In this document: in pieces, positions 1 to 8,039 of the stretch
How the letters are laid out: every line of letters starts with the position of its first letter
Numbering within the stretch: position 1 is the first letter of the stretch
Assembly (NCBI RefSeq): GCF_000974445.1
Contig: NZ_BBOJ01000017.1
Location: 62,001-126,000 of the forward strand
DNA from: Lentzea aerocolonigenes
GTDB taxonomy: Bacteria; Actinomycetota; Actinomycetes; Mycobacteriales; Pseudonocardiaceae
Reading direction: 5' to 3'
Length of the DNA stretch: 64,000 nt
Translations under genes and position numbers: made by a program
The notes under the pieces: model-generated
Told to the model about the DNA's origin: nothing
The model's input: only the letters and a program-made list of their open reading frames with translations
The model's database searches: none

Positions 1-2
1 GA

Positions 3-230
3 TTGCAGGGAGCAGTGGACGCGGCCAACACCGTGTCGATGCCGACCGACGCGTACGGGATCATCTGCCAGCCGTTCCGCATGCTGCTCGACCCCGTTGA
101 GAACTGGGGGCTGAACGCGCTGAAGGGCGTCGCCGAGGCGATGGACGCCACCGCCAAGAAGGTCACCGAGACCGCGAAGCACTACCAGGCCGTCGAGGAC
201 CAGATCGCTCAGACCATGAAGGGCTTCTGA
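3..230 (+). CDS. EspC-like type VII secretion protein (5' end outside window)
   Basis: This is the C-terminal part of a small helical protein; its reading frame is open to the left edge, so the true start lies outside the window. The visible 75 residues contain a stretch with P-x-D-A-Y-G-I-I-C-Q followed by a long amphipathic helix rich in Ala, Lys and Glu, which resembles the EspC-type family of ESX-secreted proteins of about 100 residues. Its TGA stop shares one base with the ATG of the large toxin gene, so the two are translationally coupled. Such small partners usually sit directly upstream of large WXG-containing T7SS substrates and are exported with them; that role is inferred from family and context. 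Confidence 0.7.
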   Translation: MQGAVDAANTVSMPTDAYGIICQPFRMLLDPVENWGLNALKGVAEAMDATAKKVTETAKHYQAVEDQIAQTMKGF

Positions 231-3200
231 TGTCGACGCCGAACCCGCTGGTGGCCAAGGCTCCCGCGGAACCCTCAGGTTTCTTCAACGCCGGCACCGG
301 TGACAACGGCTGGGCGACGGGTTTCTCGATCGCCGACTCCGCGGTGGACGCCTACAAGGGCATCTCCGAGGGCAGCTGGATCGAGGGCGGGCTCGGCGTC
401 GTCGGTCTGGTGGCCGACGCGGCGTCGATGGCGATCGACCCGTTCGGCACGCTGCTGTCGTCCGCGGCGTCGTTCCTGATGGAGCACATGCAGCCGTTGA
501 AGGAGGCGCTGGACTGGCTGGCGGGTGACCCGCCGGTGATCCAGTCGTACTCCACGACGTGGAACAACGTCTCGCAGGAGCTCGGGAAGATCGCGGGCGA
601 CTACAAGGCCGCCGTCGACGGCACGGCGGAGTGGACGGGCGCGGCGGGCGACGCCTACCGCAAGGCCGCGGGCGAGCAGCTGGACGCGTTGTCCGGCGCG
701 GCGTCCACCGCGGGTTCGGTGGGCACGGTCGTCGGCGTGATGGGCATGGTCGTCGGGTTCGTGCGCGAGATGGTGCGCGACCTGATCGCGGACCTGGTCG
801 CGAAGCTGATCACGTGGGTGCTGGAGGCCGTGTTCACGCTGGGCTTCGGCACGCCGGTGATCGTGGCGCAGGCCGTGACGGCGATCTCGAAGTGGGCCAC
901 GCGCATCGGTGAGCTGATTCAGAAGCTCATCAAGACCATCAAGAAGGTCTCGCCGCTGCTGGGCCGTCTGGTCGAGATCTTCACGAAGATCATGAAGGTC
1001 GTCGGCAAGCTGGTCGGCAAGGTGACCGGTCTCGACGTGATCTCCACGAAGTCCATCAAGCCCGGCGGCCTGTTCCACCGCACCGACGCTCCTGACCTCT
1101 CGCCTTCGGGCGGGCACGGTTCACCTTCGTCGTCTTCGTCCTCTCCGGACAGTTCACCGTCCTCTCCGGACAGCTCGCCTTCTTCCCCATCGTCCTCTCC
1201 GGACTCCTCGCCGTCCTCGCCGTCTTCTTCGTCGCCGTCGACGTCGTCCCCTTCGTCGTCCCCGGACGCGCCTTCACCTTCGCGCACCCCGGACAGCTCA
1301 TCGCCGTCGTCCTCCTCGTCGCCGTCGCGGACTCCCGACAGCTCGCCGACCCCGGATACCCCGTCGCGAACCCCGGACAGCTCGTCCCCCGACACCCCGT
1401 CCCGCACGCCGGACAGCTCCTCCCGCACACCGGACAACGGCTCGTCCCCGTCCCGAACCCCGGACAGCTCCCCGTCGCCCGCGCACACGTCCTCCGCCCC
1501 CGACACTCCGACCGCGCCCCGCAACACGGGCCAGACGGTCCAGTCGTCCGTGGCACCACCAGAGGCCCCGTCCAGGCCGGACGTCCCAACGGCCCCTTCC
1601 CGAACCCCCGACAGCTCCCCGTCCCCCACGCCCACCCAGTCGGGCCCGGTGGGCGGCAGCTCCCCGAACGCGGGCGGCAACGCCCCCTCGTCCCCCGCCG
1701 CCCGCCCGACCACCGGCGGCCAGGGCTGGACCGGCACTCCCGGCAGCCGAGGCGACCTGGGCTCCAGCGCCCCACCCCCACGCTCCCCAGACCTCTCGAC
1801 GTCGGCCTCCCGAGCAGACGCCCCCGCCCGCCCGATGCAATCCCCGTCGCCAACCCCGTCGATGCCGTCCTCGCCGTCGACCGGCATGCCTTCCAGCGGC
1901 ATGCCCTCTAGCGGAATGCCTTCCGGCGGCGCACCGTCAGGCGGACTGCCGGGCGGCGGGATGCCGTCGGGCGGAGCCCCGCACGCCCCTTCCCCCGGCG
2001 CGCCACACGGCCCGTCCACAGGCAGCCCGTCTACAGGCTCCCCGTCGGCCGGCCGCCCAGACGCAACCCCGCCCAGCCGCGCGACCACGCCGTCCGCAGC
2101 GGTCCCGCACGCCCCGAACATGCCCCCGGCAGGCGCTCCACACGCCCCGTCGATGGGCGCGCCCTCCACAGGAGCCCCGCACGCCCCGTCATCGGGAGCC
2201 CCGTCAGCACCGCGCACCGACGCTCCGATGCGCCCGCAGTCGTCGCCCTCATCGGCTCCGAACGCACCGCACAGCCCCAACACCCCCTCGGCACCGTCGG
2301 CCCGCACGGACGCCCCGCAGGCCCCGTCGCGCCCGAACGCCCCGCAGGGCGCCCCTTCCAGCCCAACCGCGCCCTCACGCCCCGACGCGCCCCACGGCGG
2401 CCCCAACGGTCCCTCCCGACCGGATGCCCCGCACAACGGTCCCAGCGCGCCCTCGCGACCCGACGCACCGCACGGCGGCCCCAACGGTCCCTCCCGACCG
2501 GATGCCCCCGCACGGCCGGACGCACCCCACGGCGGGACCGCACCGTCACGTGCCGACGCGCCCCACGCGCCGAACACACCCTCGCGTCCCGACACACCGC
2601 ACAGCGGTCCGTCCGCCCCGTCACGGCCTGACGCGCCGAACACCCCACACGGACCCAACACGCCCAACGCGCCGCACGGTGGCCCTAACGCACCGCACGC
2701 ACCAAACTCGCCGCACGGCGGCCCGAACGCGCCCTCCCGACCCAACGCGCCGCACGGTGGCCCCAACGCGCCGTCCCGCCCGGACGCTCCCCACCGCCCC
2801 GACGCACCCCACGGTGGCCCGAACCGTCCCGACGCCCCGAACCGTCCCGACGCGCCCCACCGGCCCGACTCCCCGTCCCGCCCGGACGGCAGCGGCCCAG
2901 GCAACCGTCCCGACGGCTCACGGCCCGACAGCTCGCGACCGGACGGCTCCCGTCCGAACAGCCCCACCAGCCCGGACGGCGCCCGCCCCCGCGGCACCGG
3001 CACGGCCGAGGCCCCGCACCGAGCCCCGGACACGACCCGCCCGGAGAGCGTGACCCCGCACCGGCCCGACGCACCGCACCGGCCGGACGCACCGCACAGC
3101 CCCAATGCGCCCCACAGCCCGGACGCGCCCCACCGCCCCGACGCCGACGCGCCGCACCACGGCCCGGACGCCGACAAGCCGCACGACAACGCGCCCGACA

Positions 3201-4864
3201 AGTCCCACGACGGCGACAGCCCGAACAACCACGACCAGGACGCTCCTCCCGCGGACCGTCCGTCCCCCGACGAGGCGCACCAGCGTCACGCCGAGACCAC
3301 CCCGGCCGGCGTGAGCCACCACGGTGGCGACACCGACATGGGCGACCTTCCCCACCGAGTGCCCAACGACCCGCGCTACTTCACCGCGGACGTCCACATC
3401 ACCCCGGACGGCAGGGCTCGCATCGGCGGGCACGACTACACGCCGGCCGAGTACGCGGACATGTTGCGGCGCGCCGGGTACGACGGCAGCAGGCCGGTTC
3501 GCCTGATCGGGTGTGACGCGGCCAGCAACGACTTCGCCAAGCAGCTGTCCAAGCACCTCGACGCACCGGTCCTCGCGCCGACCAAGCCGGCCTGGACCGA
3601 CGCCAACGGCCGCGTCTTCACGACCGACGCCGACATCCGGCCGGACGGCACCCGCGAGCCGAGGATCCCGCCGAACGGCGAGTGGGAGACCCACCACCCG
3701 GACGGCAGCACGACCAAGGCCGGCGACGACGGGTTCGCTCCCGGTACCCACGACAAGGACAAGGATCTCGACCCGAGCGACGCCAAGGACCGCGGCAGCG
3801 GCCGTCACATCGATCCCGAGCCCGTGGACATCGAGACGCGACAGCCCAAGGCGTCGATGGAGGAGAAGGTCAACGATCCGCAGTACCGCGACAAGTACTA
3901 CGACAAGCCGGACTCGGAAGGGCGGGTCAAGCGCAAGGACCAGGACATCACGGACGCCAACGGCGATCCGGTCCCGCCCGTGCGCAAGCAGGGCGACCAG
4001 TACGTGCTGTCCGAGGACCAGACGCCGATCCCGCCGGACTACCACAAGGGCAAGGTCGACAGCTCCCGCGGCGACGACGTCGACCCGGAGCTGAAGCGGG
4101 AGAACCAGGACCTCGTCGACGAACGCCGGTCGGAGAACCAGAAGCAGAAGGACGCCGACGAGGGTTCGCCGGAGGAGAAGGCCGCCCAGGCGCGTCTCAC
4201 CAAGCTCGGCGAGGAGCTCGGCGACCGGGCGGGCATGCACTCGACGCCCGAGATCTACCCCGGTCCTCCGCCGCCCACCCGCCTCGACCCGGGCCTGCCC
4301 GGCAGCGGCCGGTTCGACCAGGTGTGGGAGACCTCCGACGGCAGGCTCGTCGTGGTCGAGGCGAAGGGCCCGAGCGCCGGCCTGGGCAACGCGCTCAACG
4401 GCGACAACGTCCTCGTCAAGCAGGGTCACGACACCTACTTCGACAAGATCGCCAAGGAGATGGAGAACCGCGAGCTCACTCCCAAGGCCGAGAAGAAGAT
4501 GCGCGCCGAGCTCGAGGCACAGGGCATGAGCAAGACGGACGTGGACAAGGCCGTCGACGACCTCAAGGCCGCGTACCTGAAGGAGAACGAGCTGGGTGAG
4601 CGCCTGCGCCTCGCCGCCAACGACCCGAACCACCCCGGCGTCGAGTACGTTGTGACGCAGGCCAAGGTCAAGGAGATGGGCGTCGATGACTACCTGCAGA
4701 CCTACCACGCGGACGACGTCAAGAACCTGACGCCCGAGCAGCTCGACGCGTACAAGCGCGAGCACGGGTACGCCGACAAGTACCCGGACGGACGTGTGGA
4801 CGTCTACGACGGCTACGAGACGAAGCACTTCAAGATGAAGTGGCAGTCGAAACCCGAGGAGTGA
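230..4864 (+). CDS. Large type VII-secreted polymorphic toxin with nuclease-like C-terminus
   Basis: The 1544-residue protein has four parts. Residues 1-290 are helical, with a W-T-G-A-A-G-D-A-Y motif of WXG type near residue 139, and two hydrophobic helices. Residues about 291-1020 are a low-complexity Ser/Pro then Asn/His/Arg/Pro linker. Residues about 1040-1180 hold a module with G-G-H1068-D-Y and R-L-I-G-C1095-D. The last 250 residues end in a domain with F-D1363-Q-V-W and V-V-E1377-A-K1379-G, which fits a PD-(D/E)xK nuclease active site. Large N-terminal T7SS region, long linker and small toxic tip is the standard polymorphic toxin layout. The Imm49-type gene starts 7 bases downstream. 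The target (DNA or RNA) is not visible from sequence. Family placement of the tip is inference from the motif. Confidence 0.8.
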   Translation: MSTPNPLVAKAPAEPSGFFNAGTGDNGWATGFSIADSAVDAYKGISEGSWIEGGLGVVGLVADAASMAIDPFGTLLSSAASFLMEHMQPLKEALDWLAGDPPVIQSYSTTWNNVSQELGKIAGDYKAAVDGTAEWTGAAGDAYRKAAGEQLDALSGAASTAGSVGTVVGVMGMVVGFVREMVRDLIADLVAKLITWVLEAVFTLGFGTPVIVAQAVTAISKWATRIGELIQKLIKTIKKVSPLLGRLVEIFTKIMKVVGKLVGKVTGLDVISTKSIKPGGLFHRTDAPDLSPSGGHGSPSSSSSSPDSSPSSPDSSPSSPSSSPDSSPSSPSSSSPSTSSPSSSPDAPSPSRTPDSSSPSSSSSPSRTPDSSPTPDTPSRTPDSSSPDTPSRTPDSSSRTPDNGSSPSRTPDSSPSPAHTSSAPDTPTAPRNTGQTVQSSVAPPEAPSRPDVPTAPSRTPDSSPSPTPTQSGPVGGSSPNAGGNAPSSPAARPTTGGQGWTGTPGSRGDLGSSAPPPRSPDLSTSASRADAPARPMQSPSPTPSMPSSPSTGMPSSGMPSSGMPSGGAPSGGLPGGGMPSGGAPHAPSPGAPHGPSTGSPSTGSPSAGRPDATPPSRATTPSAAVPHAPNMPPAGAPHAPSMGAPSTGAPHAPSSGAPSAPRTDAPMRPQSSPSSAPNAPHSPNTPSAPSARTDAPQAPSRPNAPQGAPSSPTAPSRPDAPHGGPNGPSRPDAPHNGPSAPSRPDAPHGGPNGPSRPDAPARPDAPHGGTAPSRADAPHAPNTPSRPDTPHSGPSAPSRPDAPNTPHGPNTPNAPHGGPNAPHAPNSPHGGPNAPSRPNAPHGGPNAPSRPDAPHRPDAPHGGPNRPDAPNRPDAPHRPDSPSRPDGSGPGNRPDGSRPDSSRPDGSRPNSPTSPDGARPRGTGTAEAPHRAPDTTRPESVTPHRPDAPHRPDAPHSPNAPHSPDAPHRPDADAPHHGPDADKPHDNAPDKSHDGDSPNNHDQDAPPADRPSPDEAHQRHAETTPAGVSHHGGDTDMGDLPHRVPNDPRYFTADVHITPDGRARIGGHDYTPAEYADMLRRAGYDGSRPVRLIGCDAASNDFAKQLSKHLDAPVLAPTKPAWTDANGRVFTTDADIRPDGTREPRIPPNGEWETHHPDGSTTKAGDDGFAPGTHDKDKDLDPSDAKDRGSGRHIDPEPVDIETRQPKASMEEKVNDPQYRDKYYDKPDSEGRVKRKDQDITDANGDPVPPVRKQGDQYVLSEDQTPIPPDYHKGKVDSSRGDDVDPELKRENQDLVDERRSENQKQKDADEGSPEEKAAQARLTKLGEELGDRAGMHSTPEIYPGPPPPTRLDPGLPGSGRFDQVWETSDGRLVVVEAKGPSAGLGNALNGDNVLVKQGHDTYFDKIAKEMENRELTPKAEKKMRAELEAQGMSKTDVDKAVDDLKAAYLKENELGERLRLAANDPNHPGVEYVVTQAKVKEMGVDDYLQTYHADDVKNLTPEQLDAYKREHGYADKYPDGRVDVYDGYETKHFKMKWQSKPEE
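1100..3290 (+). repeat. Ser/Pro and RPDAPHGGPN-type low-complexity repeats inside toxin
   Basis: Inside the toxin gene about 2.2 kb encodes degenerate short repeats. The first third is Ser-Pro-Asp (SPSSSPDSSP, SRTPDSS), the middle is G-M-P-S-S and A-P-H-A-P-S, and the last third is variations of SRPDAPHGGPN. The DNA has strong strand composition bias, which is why long open frames appear on the other strand. It probably forms an extended disordered spacer between the secreted head and the toxic tip. The unit lengths are irregular, so this is not a CRISPR or VNTR with fixed period. Confidence 0.9.
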
Positions 4865-4871
4865 GCACCAA

Positions 4872-5732
4872 GTGGTCGAGATCAGCCGACACGAGGTCGA
4901 TCCGGACTGGTCAGCCCGGTCACTGGCGAAGATCGAACGGCGGATCGAGGAGACGGTCGACGCTCTTCCGAACAGCCGGACCACGGCGCTGAGCGGGTTG
5001 ATGATGGACGCGCTCAGCCACTTCGGCCACCGGTGTGCGATCGATCCGAAGGGCAGCAACGGCGACACCTGGGACAGCCTGTGCTTCGCCGCGGACGTCG
5101 GCGCCGCGATCTTCGCCGTGGCCGCGGCCGAAGAGGGCACGACTGTCGAGATCACGTTGCAGGGCAAGCAGATCCCGCTCACCGCGACCGGTCCCGTGTA
5201 CTTCGCGTCCGGTGGTACCTGGCTCACCGCGAACTACCTGGCGGCCGTCGCCAGGGACGTCGCGAAGACGCAGCTGCTCAGCGAGGTGCCGCTGGACGTC
5301 CTGCGCGCGTCCGGCAGCGAGGAGCCCGAGTACGTCTTCCTCATGGTCGACATGTTCCAGAAGTTCAACCTCCAGCAGCACGGCGTGCACGAGGCCCTGA
5401 ACGCCGCGCTCAAGGCGACCGCCCCGGACGAGGTCGACCCTGTGCACCGCGAGCACGTGCGTGTCGTCGCGTTCCCGCAGCTGAACATGTTCCACAACAT
5501 CATCAACGCCGGCCGCGAGGAGCAGTTCAACCAGTCGCTCGCGGAAGCGCTGGAGCTGTACAAGGAGTTCTGGTCCACAGAGGACAACGAGGAGTCCCCG
5601 AACGGGTACGTCGCGATCGGCCCGCTCGGGCTGACGAGCGTGGCGCACGACGCCGGCATCCCGATCGAGGTCAGCTCGGAGTACCTGCCCCAGTACCTGT
5701 ACAACGGCTCGTGGACTCGCGAAGGACTCTGA
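4872..5732 (+). CDS. Imm49-family immunity protein (cognate of toxin tip)
   Basis: A 286-residue mostly helical acidic protein without signal peptide, placed 7 bases after the toxin stop, GTG start. It ends with S-E-Y-L-P-Q-Y-L-Y-N-G-S-W, and the second immunity gene at 6189 ends with S-H-Y-L-P-E-D-L-V-N-A-T-W, so the two are paralogues across their length (similar W-x-x-x-x-F-A-A/S-x-V motif near residue 77 and T-W-L-T/W-M-T-A motif near 118). Length and the closing Y-L-P motif fit the Imm49 family, whose members sit behind polymorphic toxins of actinobacteria. It should bind and block the nuclease tip in the cytoplasm. The family name is recalled from pattern, not from a search. Confidence 0.72.
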   Translation: MVEISRHEVDPDWSARSLAKIERRIEETVDALPNSRTTALSGLMMDALSHFGHRCAIDPKGSNGDTWDSLCFAADVGAAIFAVAAAEEGTTVEITLQGKQIPLTATGPVYFASGGTWLTANYLAAVARDVAKTQLLSEVPLDVLRASGSEEPEYVFLMVDMFQKFNLQQHGVHEALNAALKATAPDEVDPVHREHVRVVAFPQLNMFHNIINAGREEQFNQSLAEALELYKEFWSTEDNEESPNGYVAIGPLGLTSVAHDAGIPIEVSSEYLPQYLYNGSWTREGL

Positions 5733-5774
5733 CGGCACCCCGAACCGCGCGACCGGCCCGCGCCGGCGGCGGAC

Positions 5775-5814
5775 GCCCGACAAGATCAGCGAGGTTTGCA
5801 CGGGGAGAGGGGCG
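5775..5814 (+). repeat. Upstream copy of 40-bp direct repeat bounding orphan cassette
   Basis: This 40-base stretch beginning GCCCGACAAGATCAGCG aligns with 7104-7143 with only a few changes. The second copy is the natural leader of the gene at 7152 and ends next to its ribosome binding site. Here the same leader is followed directly by toxin coding sequence instead. The copy therefore marks the left end of a segment inserted or duplicated between the first immunity gene and the 7152 gene. Confidence 0.8.
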
Positions 5815-6169
5815 TCGCGCGGGCTACGACGGCAGCAAGCCCGTCCGGCTGATCGGGTGCGACGCCGCCGGCAACGACTTCGCCAAGCAGCTGTCCAAGC
5901 ACCTCGACGCCGCGGTCCTCGCCCCCACCAAGCCGGCCTGGACCGACGCCAACGGACGCGTCTTCACCAGCGACCCCGAAATCCGGCCCGACGGCGAGTG
6001 GGAGACGCACCAACTTCTCGCCGAGGAACTGCGAAAGGCGAAGAAGGACGGCCGGCTCAACTATGTCGAAATGCGCGCGCAAACGAACGAAAAGGGCGCT
6101 CAGCACGAGCTCACCGGCTGGAATTACCGTCCGCACGAGGGCACGATTACAAGCCGCGTCTGCCACTGA
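5813..6169 (+). pseudogene. Orphan toxin C-terminal module without secretion head
   Basis: The frame encodes R-R-A-G-Y-D-G-S-K-P-V-R-L-I-G-C-D and continues almost identically to toxin residues 1080-1128 through A-N-G-R-V-F-T, then G-E-W-E-T-H, before diverging into an unrelated tail of about 45 residues ending T-S-R-V-C-H. There is no credible start codon or ribosome site for it and no secretion head, so it is not expressed as a toxin by itself. The shared module would allow recombination with the full toxin gene and replace its tip. Its tail is a different candidate toxin domain that I do not recognise. It is followed at once by its own immunity-type gene. Confidence 0.75.
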
Positions 6170-6188
6170 GGTGAGGATCAACAACGCG

Positions 6189-7112
6189 ATGGAGACCGTT
6201 CCCAGGCACGCAGCCGACGTGGACTTCGCCCGCAAGCAGGTGGACGCCCTCCAGCTGCTGATCGAGTCGGCGATGGAGGACGTCGTCGCCGACGGTGACG
6301 AAGACGCCCTCAGCTCGGTGCGCGGCAGCGCGATCATGCGCTTCCAGTACCTGACGGTGCTCGACCCCACCGCGGGCCGGGAGGAGACGTGGCGCGCCGC
6401 CGTGTTCGCCTCGCAGGTGGCGAACTCGGTGTTCGCCCGCACCTCCAAGCGCGACGAGACGGTCGAGTACCAGCTCGGCGAGCAGACCGTGACGCTGCCG
6501 GTGGTCGGTCCCAACTGGCACGCGACCCCGGTCGACTGGATGACCGCGGCCTGGCTCGCCGTGATCACCCGCAGCGAGGAGCGGATCCAGGAACTGTGCT
6601 CCACCGGCAAGTACACGTTGCGCGGCAGCGGAGCGAAGGTGGAGGACTACCTCCACCCGTGGATCGAGACGCTGCAACGGTTTCTGAGCGGTGAACCGGT
6701 CTCGCCGGCGCTGCTCGAATCGGTGATCGACCTGAGCGATCCGGAAAACGCGATTTACGCGAGCCGCGAATACATGCTGCTGGCCGCGTACCCGCCGGTG
6801 AACATGCTGTACCGCATTCTTCGCGGAACGGCAGCGCAGTTCACCGAGGCGTTGACGCAGGCGACCACCGCCCACCGCGATTACTGGAGTCAGGCGGAGC
6901 TCGCCGACGACCCCGCCGGCTTCGTCGCGCTGCCGGTTCTCGCCATGGCGATCCGCGGTCGCGACAACGGTTTTCCGATCGAGGTCGAGTCCCACTACCT
7001 GCCCGAAGATCTGGTGAACGCCACCTGGTCGAACCGCTGGCGACACTCCTCGGGGTGTTGCGAACGGCACGGGATGTGTGACTGTCCCGCGCGCGTGGCG
7101 GTGGCCCGATAA
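6189..7112 (+). CDS. Second Imm49-family immunity protein
   Basis: A 307-residue protein starting at ATG 6189, 12 bases after a GAGGTGAGG ribosome site that overlaps the orphan tip stop at 6167-6169; an in-frame GTG at 6171 is an alternative start. It is a paralogue of the 4872 protein: both have W-R/D-x-x-x-F-A-A/S, a T-A-x-W/Y-L-A-V/A-I/V motif, A-Y/F-P-P/Q-x-N-M-L/F and the closing Y-L-P-x-x-L-x-N-x-S/T-W. After that motif it carries 25 extra residues with three clustered Cys (G-C-C-E-R-H-G-M-C-D-C) not found in the first copy, which run into the repeated leader where its TAA stop lies, so the tail may be read-through of former non-coding sequence. It probably neutralises the orphan tip. 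Confidence 0.7.
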   Translation: METVPRHAADVDFARKQVDALQLLIESAMEDVVADGDEDALSSVRGSAIMRFQYLTVLDPTAGREETWRAAVFASQVANSVFARTSKRDETVEYQLGEQTVTLPVVGPNWHATPVDWMTAAWLAVITRSEERIQELCSTGKYTLRGSGAKVEDYLHPWIETLQRFLSGEPVSPALLESVIDLSDPENAIYASREYMLLAAYPPVNMLYRILRGTAAQFTEALTQATTAHRDYWSQAELADDPAGFVALPVLAMAIRGRDNGFPIEVESHYLPEDLVNATWSNRWRHSSGCCERHGMCDCPARVAVAR

Positions 7113-7143
7113 GATCAGCGGGCTTTCACGGGGAAGAGGGGCG
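7104..7143 (+). repeat. Downstream copy of 40-bp direct repeat (leader of 7152 gene)
   Basis: It starts GCCCGATAAGATCAGCG and ends GAAGAGGGGCG. It overlaps the TAA stop of the second immunity gene at 7110-7112 and runs to 8 bases before the ATG at 7152. It matches 5775-5814 at about 85 percent by eye. Confidence 0.8.
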
Positions 7144-7151
7144 AGGACCAC

Positions 7152-8039
7152 ATGAGCCAGCCGGCGACACCGCTGAGCGAGCAGGATCAGCAGCAGCTGG
7201 TGCGGCAGATCGGCCGTGCCATGCTGCCGGCCGTACCGCAGGGCTGGCAGCGCATCCGGGCCGAGTACCGCGCGGCGGGACGGCACATCGAGGTCGATCT
7301 CGCGTTCGCCGGCCCGGACGGGCAGCTGCGTCCGGTGCGGCCGCCGATGGACGTCGTGCAGATGTTCGGTCAGTTGCGTGCGGGCATGTACCACCCGGAC
7401 CGCGGCACGTGGCTGAACGCGCTGTACGAGATCGAGGCGCCGGCCGCGTTCACCGTCGACTTCAACGCCGAGGACGAGCCGCGCTGGCGCAACCAGCCGC
7501 CGCCCATCGGTTTCCGCGATGAGCTGCAGACGTTCCCCCGGCCGGACAGGCTGATCCCGGACTGGTGGCGTCAGCGCGTCGGCCTGCCGCCGCTACCGGC
7601 GCCGGAGCCCGAACCGCAGCAGGAGTACCAGGTCCCGCCGCAGGACCAGCAGGCCCAGCAGCAGCCGGGTGAGCTGCGGACGGCGCGGGTGTACGACGGC
7701 AAGAACGACGACGGCCGCATCATCGTCAACCGTCAGCCGATCGACCCGCAGCTGGTCGACAACCTGCTCGCGTACCTCGAGTCGGCGCCGGTGGTGCTGG
7801 CAGCGCGCAGCTACGACCTCGACGAGTTCTCGCAGAGCGGCGAGCAGGACGTGCCGCTCAACTTCCGCACCGACGGCACCTGGATCTGGGCCGGCGCCGT
7901 GCCGCACTACCTGCGCAAGTACGGCCTCCCGCCGGAGCCCGAGCTCGTGGCGCACGCGGCCGCGCGCGGTTTCCAGGTCGGCGAGGTCACCGAGCAGACG
8001 CAGGACCGCGCGGTGTCGATCATCACTGGCCAGGGTTAG
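7152..8039 (+). CDS. YezG-like protein with C-terminal FRTDGTWIW domain
   Basis: A 295-residue cytoplasmic protein. Residues 1-110 contain I-x-x-A-M-L-P...G-W-x-R-I, a short beta-hairpin region, F-x-x-L-R...G-T-W and F-T-V-D-F-x-x-E-D-E-P-R-W, which looks like the YezG/DUF600 immunity fold. A Pro/Gln linker (about 155-185) joins a C-terminal domain with D-G-K...I-V-N-R, D-N-L-L-A-Y-L and N-F-R-T-D-G-T-W-I-W-x-G-A-V, a motif I associate with proteins encoded next to T7SS toxins of the TNT type. It closes the toxin locus and overlaps the stop of the convergent 8036 gene by 4 bases. A third immunity or chaperone role is an inference. Confidence 0.6.
   Translation: MSQPATPLSEQDQQQLVRQIGRAMLPAVPQGWQRIRAEYRAAGRHIEVDLAFAGPDGQLRPVRPPMDVVQMFGQLRAGMYHPDRGTWLNALYEIEAPAAFTVDFNAEDEPRWRNQPPPIGFRDELQTFPRPDRLIPDWWRQRVGLPPLPAPEPEPQQEYQVPPQDQQAQQQPGELRTARVYDGKNDDGRIIVNRQPIDPQLVDNLLAYLESAPVVLAARSYDLDEFSQSGEQDVPLNFRTDGTWIWAGAVPHYLRKYGLPPEPELVAHAAARGFQVGEVTEQTQDRAVSIITGQG

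Larger units (their letters stand above)
5775..7143 (+). other. Displaced toxin-tip/immunity cassette
   Basis: The segment between two 40-bp direct repeats contains only a headless toxin tip and an Imm49 paralogue. This is the layout of orphan toxin modules known from CdiA and Rhs loci, where older tips are pushed downstream when a new tip and immunity gene are acquired. The order implied is that the present nuclease tip and the 4872 immunity gene came in later. No integrase or transposase accompanies it, so homologous recombination in the shared module is the likely route. Confidence 0.65.

Noticed and set aside
919-3228. A 769-residue open frame on the minus strand opposite the toxin linker, and further long frames in the same region
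   Set aside because: They arise from the repeat composition of the linker: Gly/Arg/Ser-rich translations with no domain, opposite a convincing gene.
1100-3290. Possible CRISPR array in the repeat-rich stretch
   Set aside because: Unit length and spacing are irregular, the repeats keep one reading frame, and no cas gene is present.
6063-6188. A 42-residue N-terminal extension of the second immunity protein
   Set aside because: It overlaps the orphan toxin tip in another frame and has no counterpart in the first immunity protein; ATG 6189 has a ribosome site.
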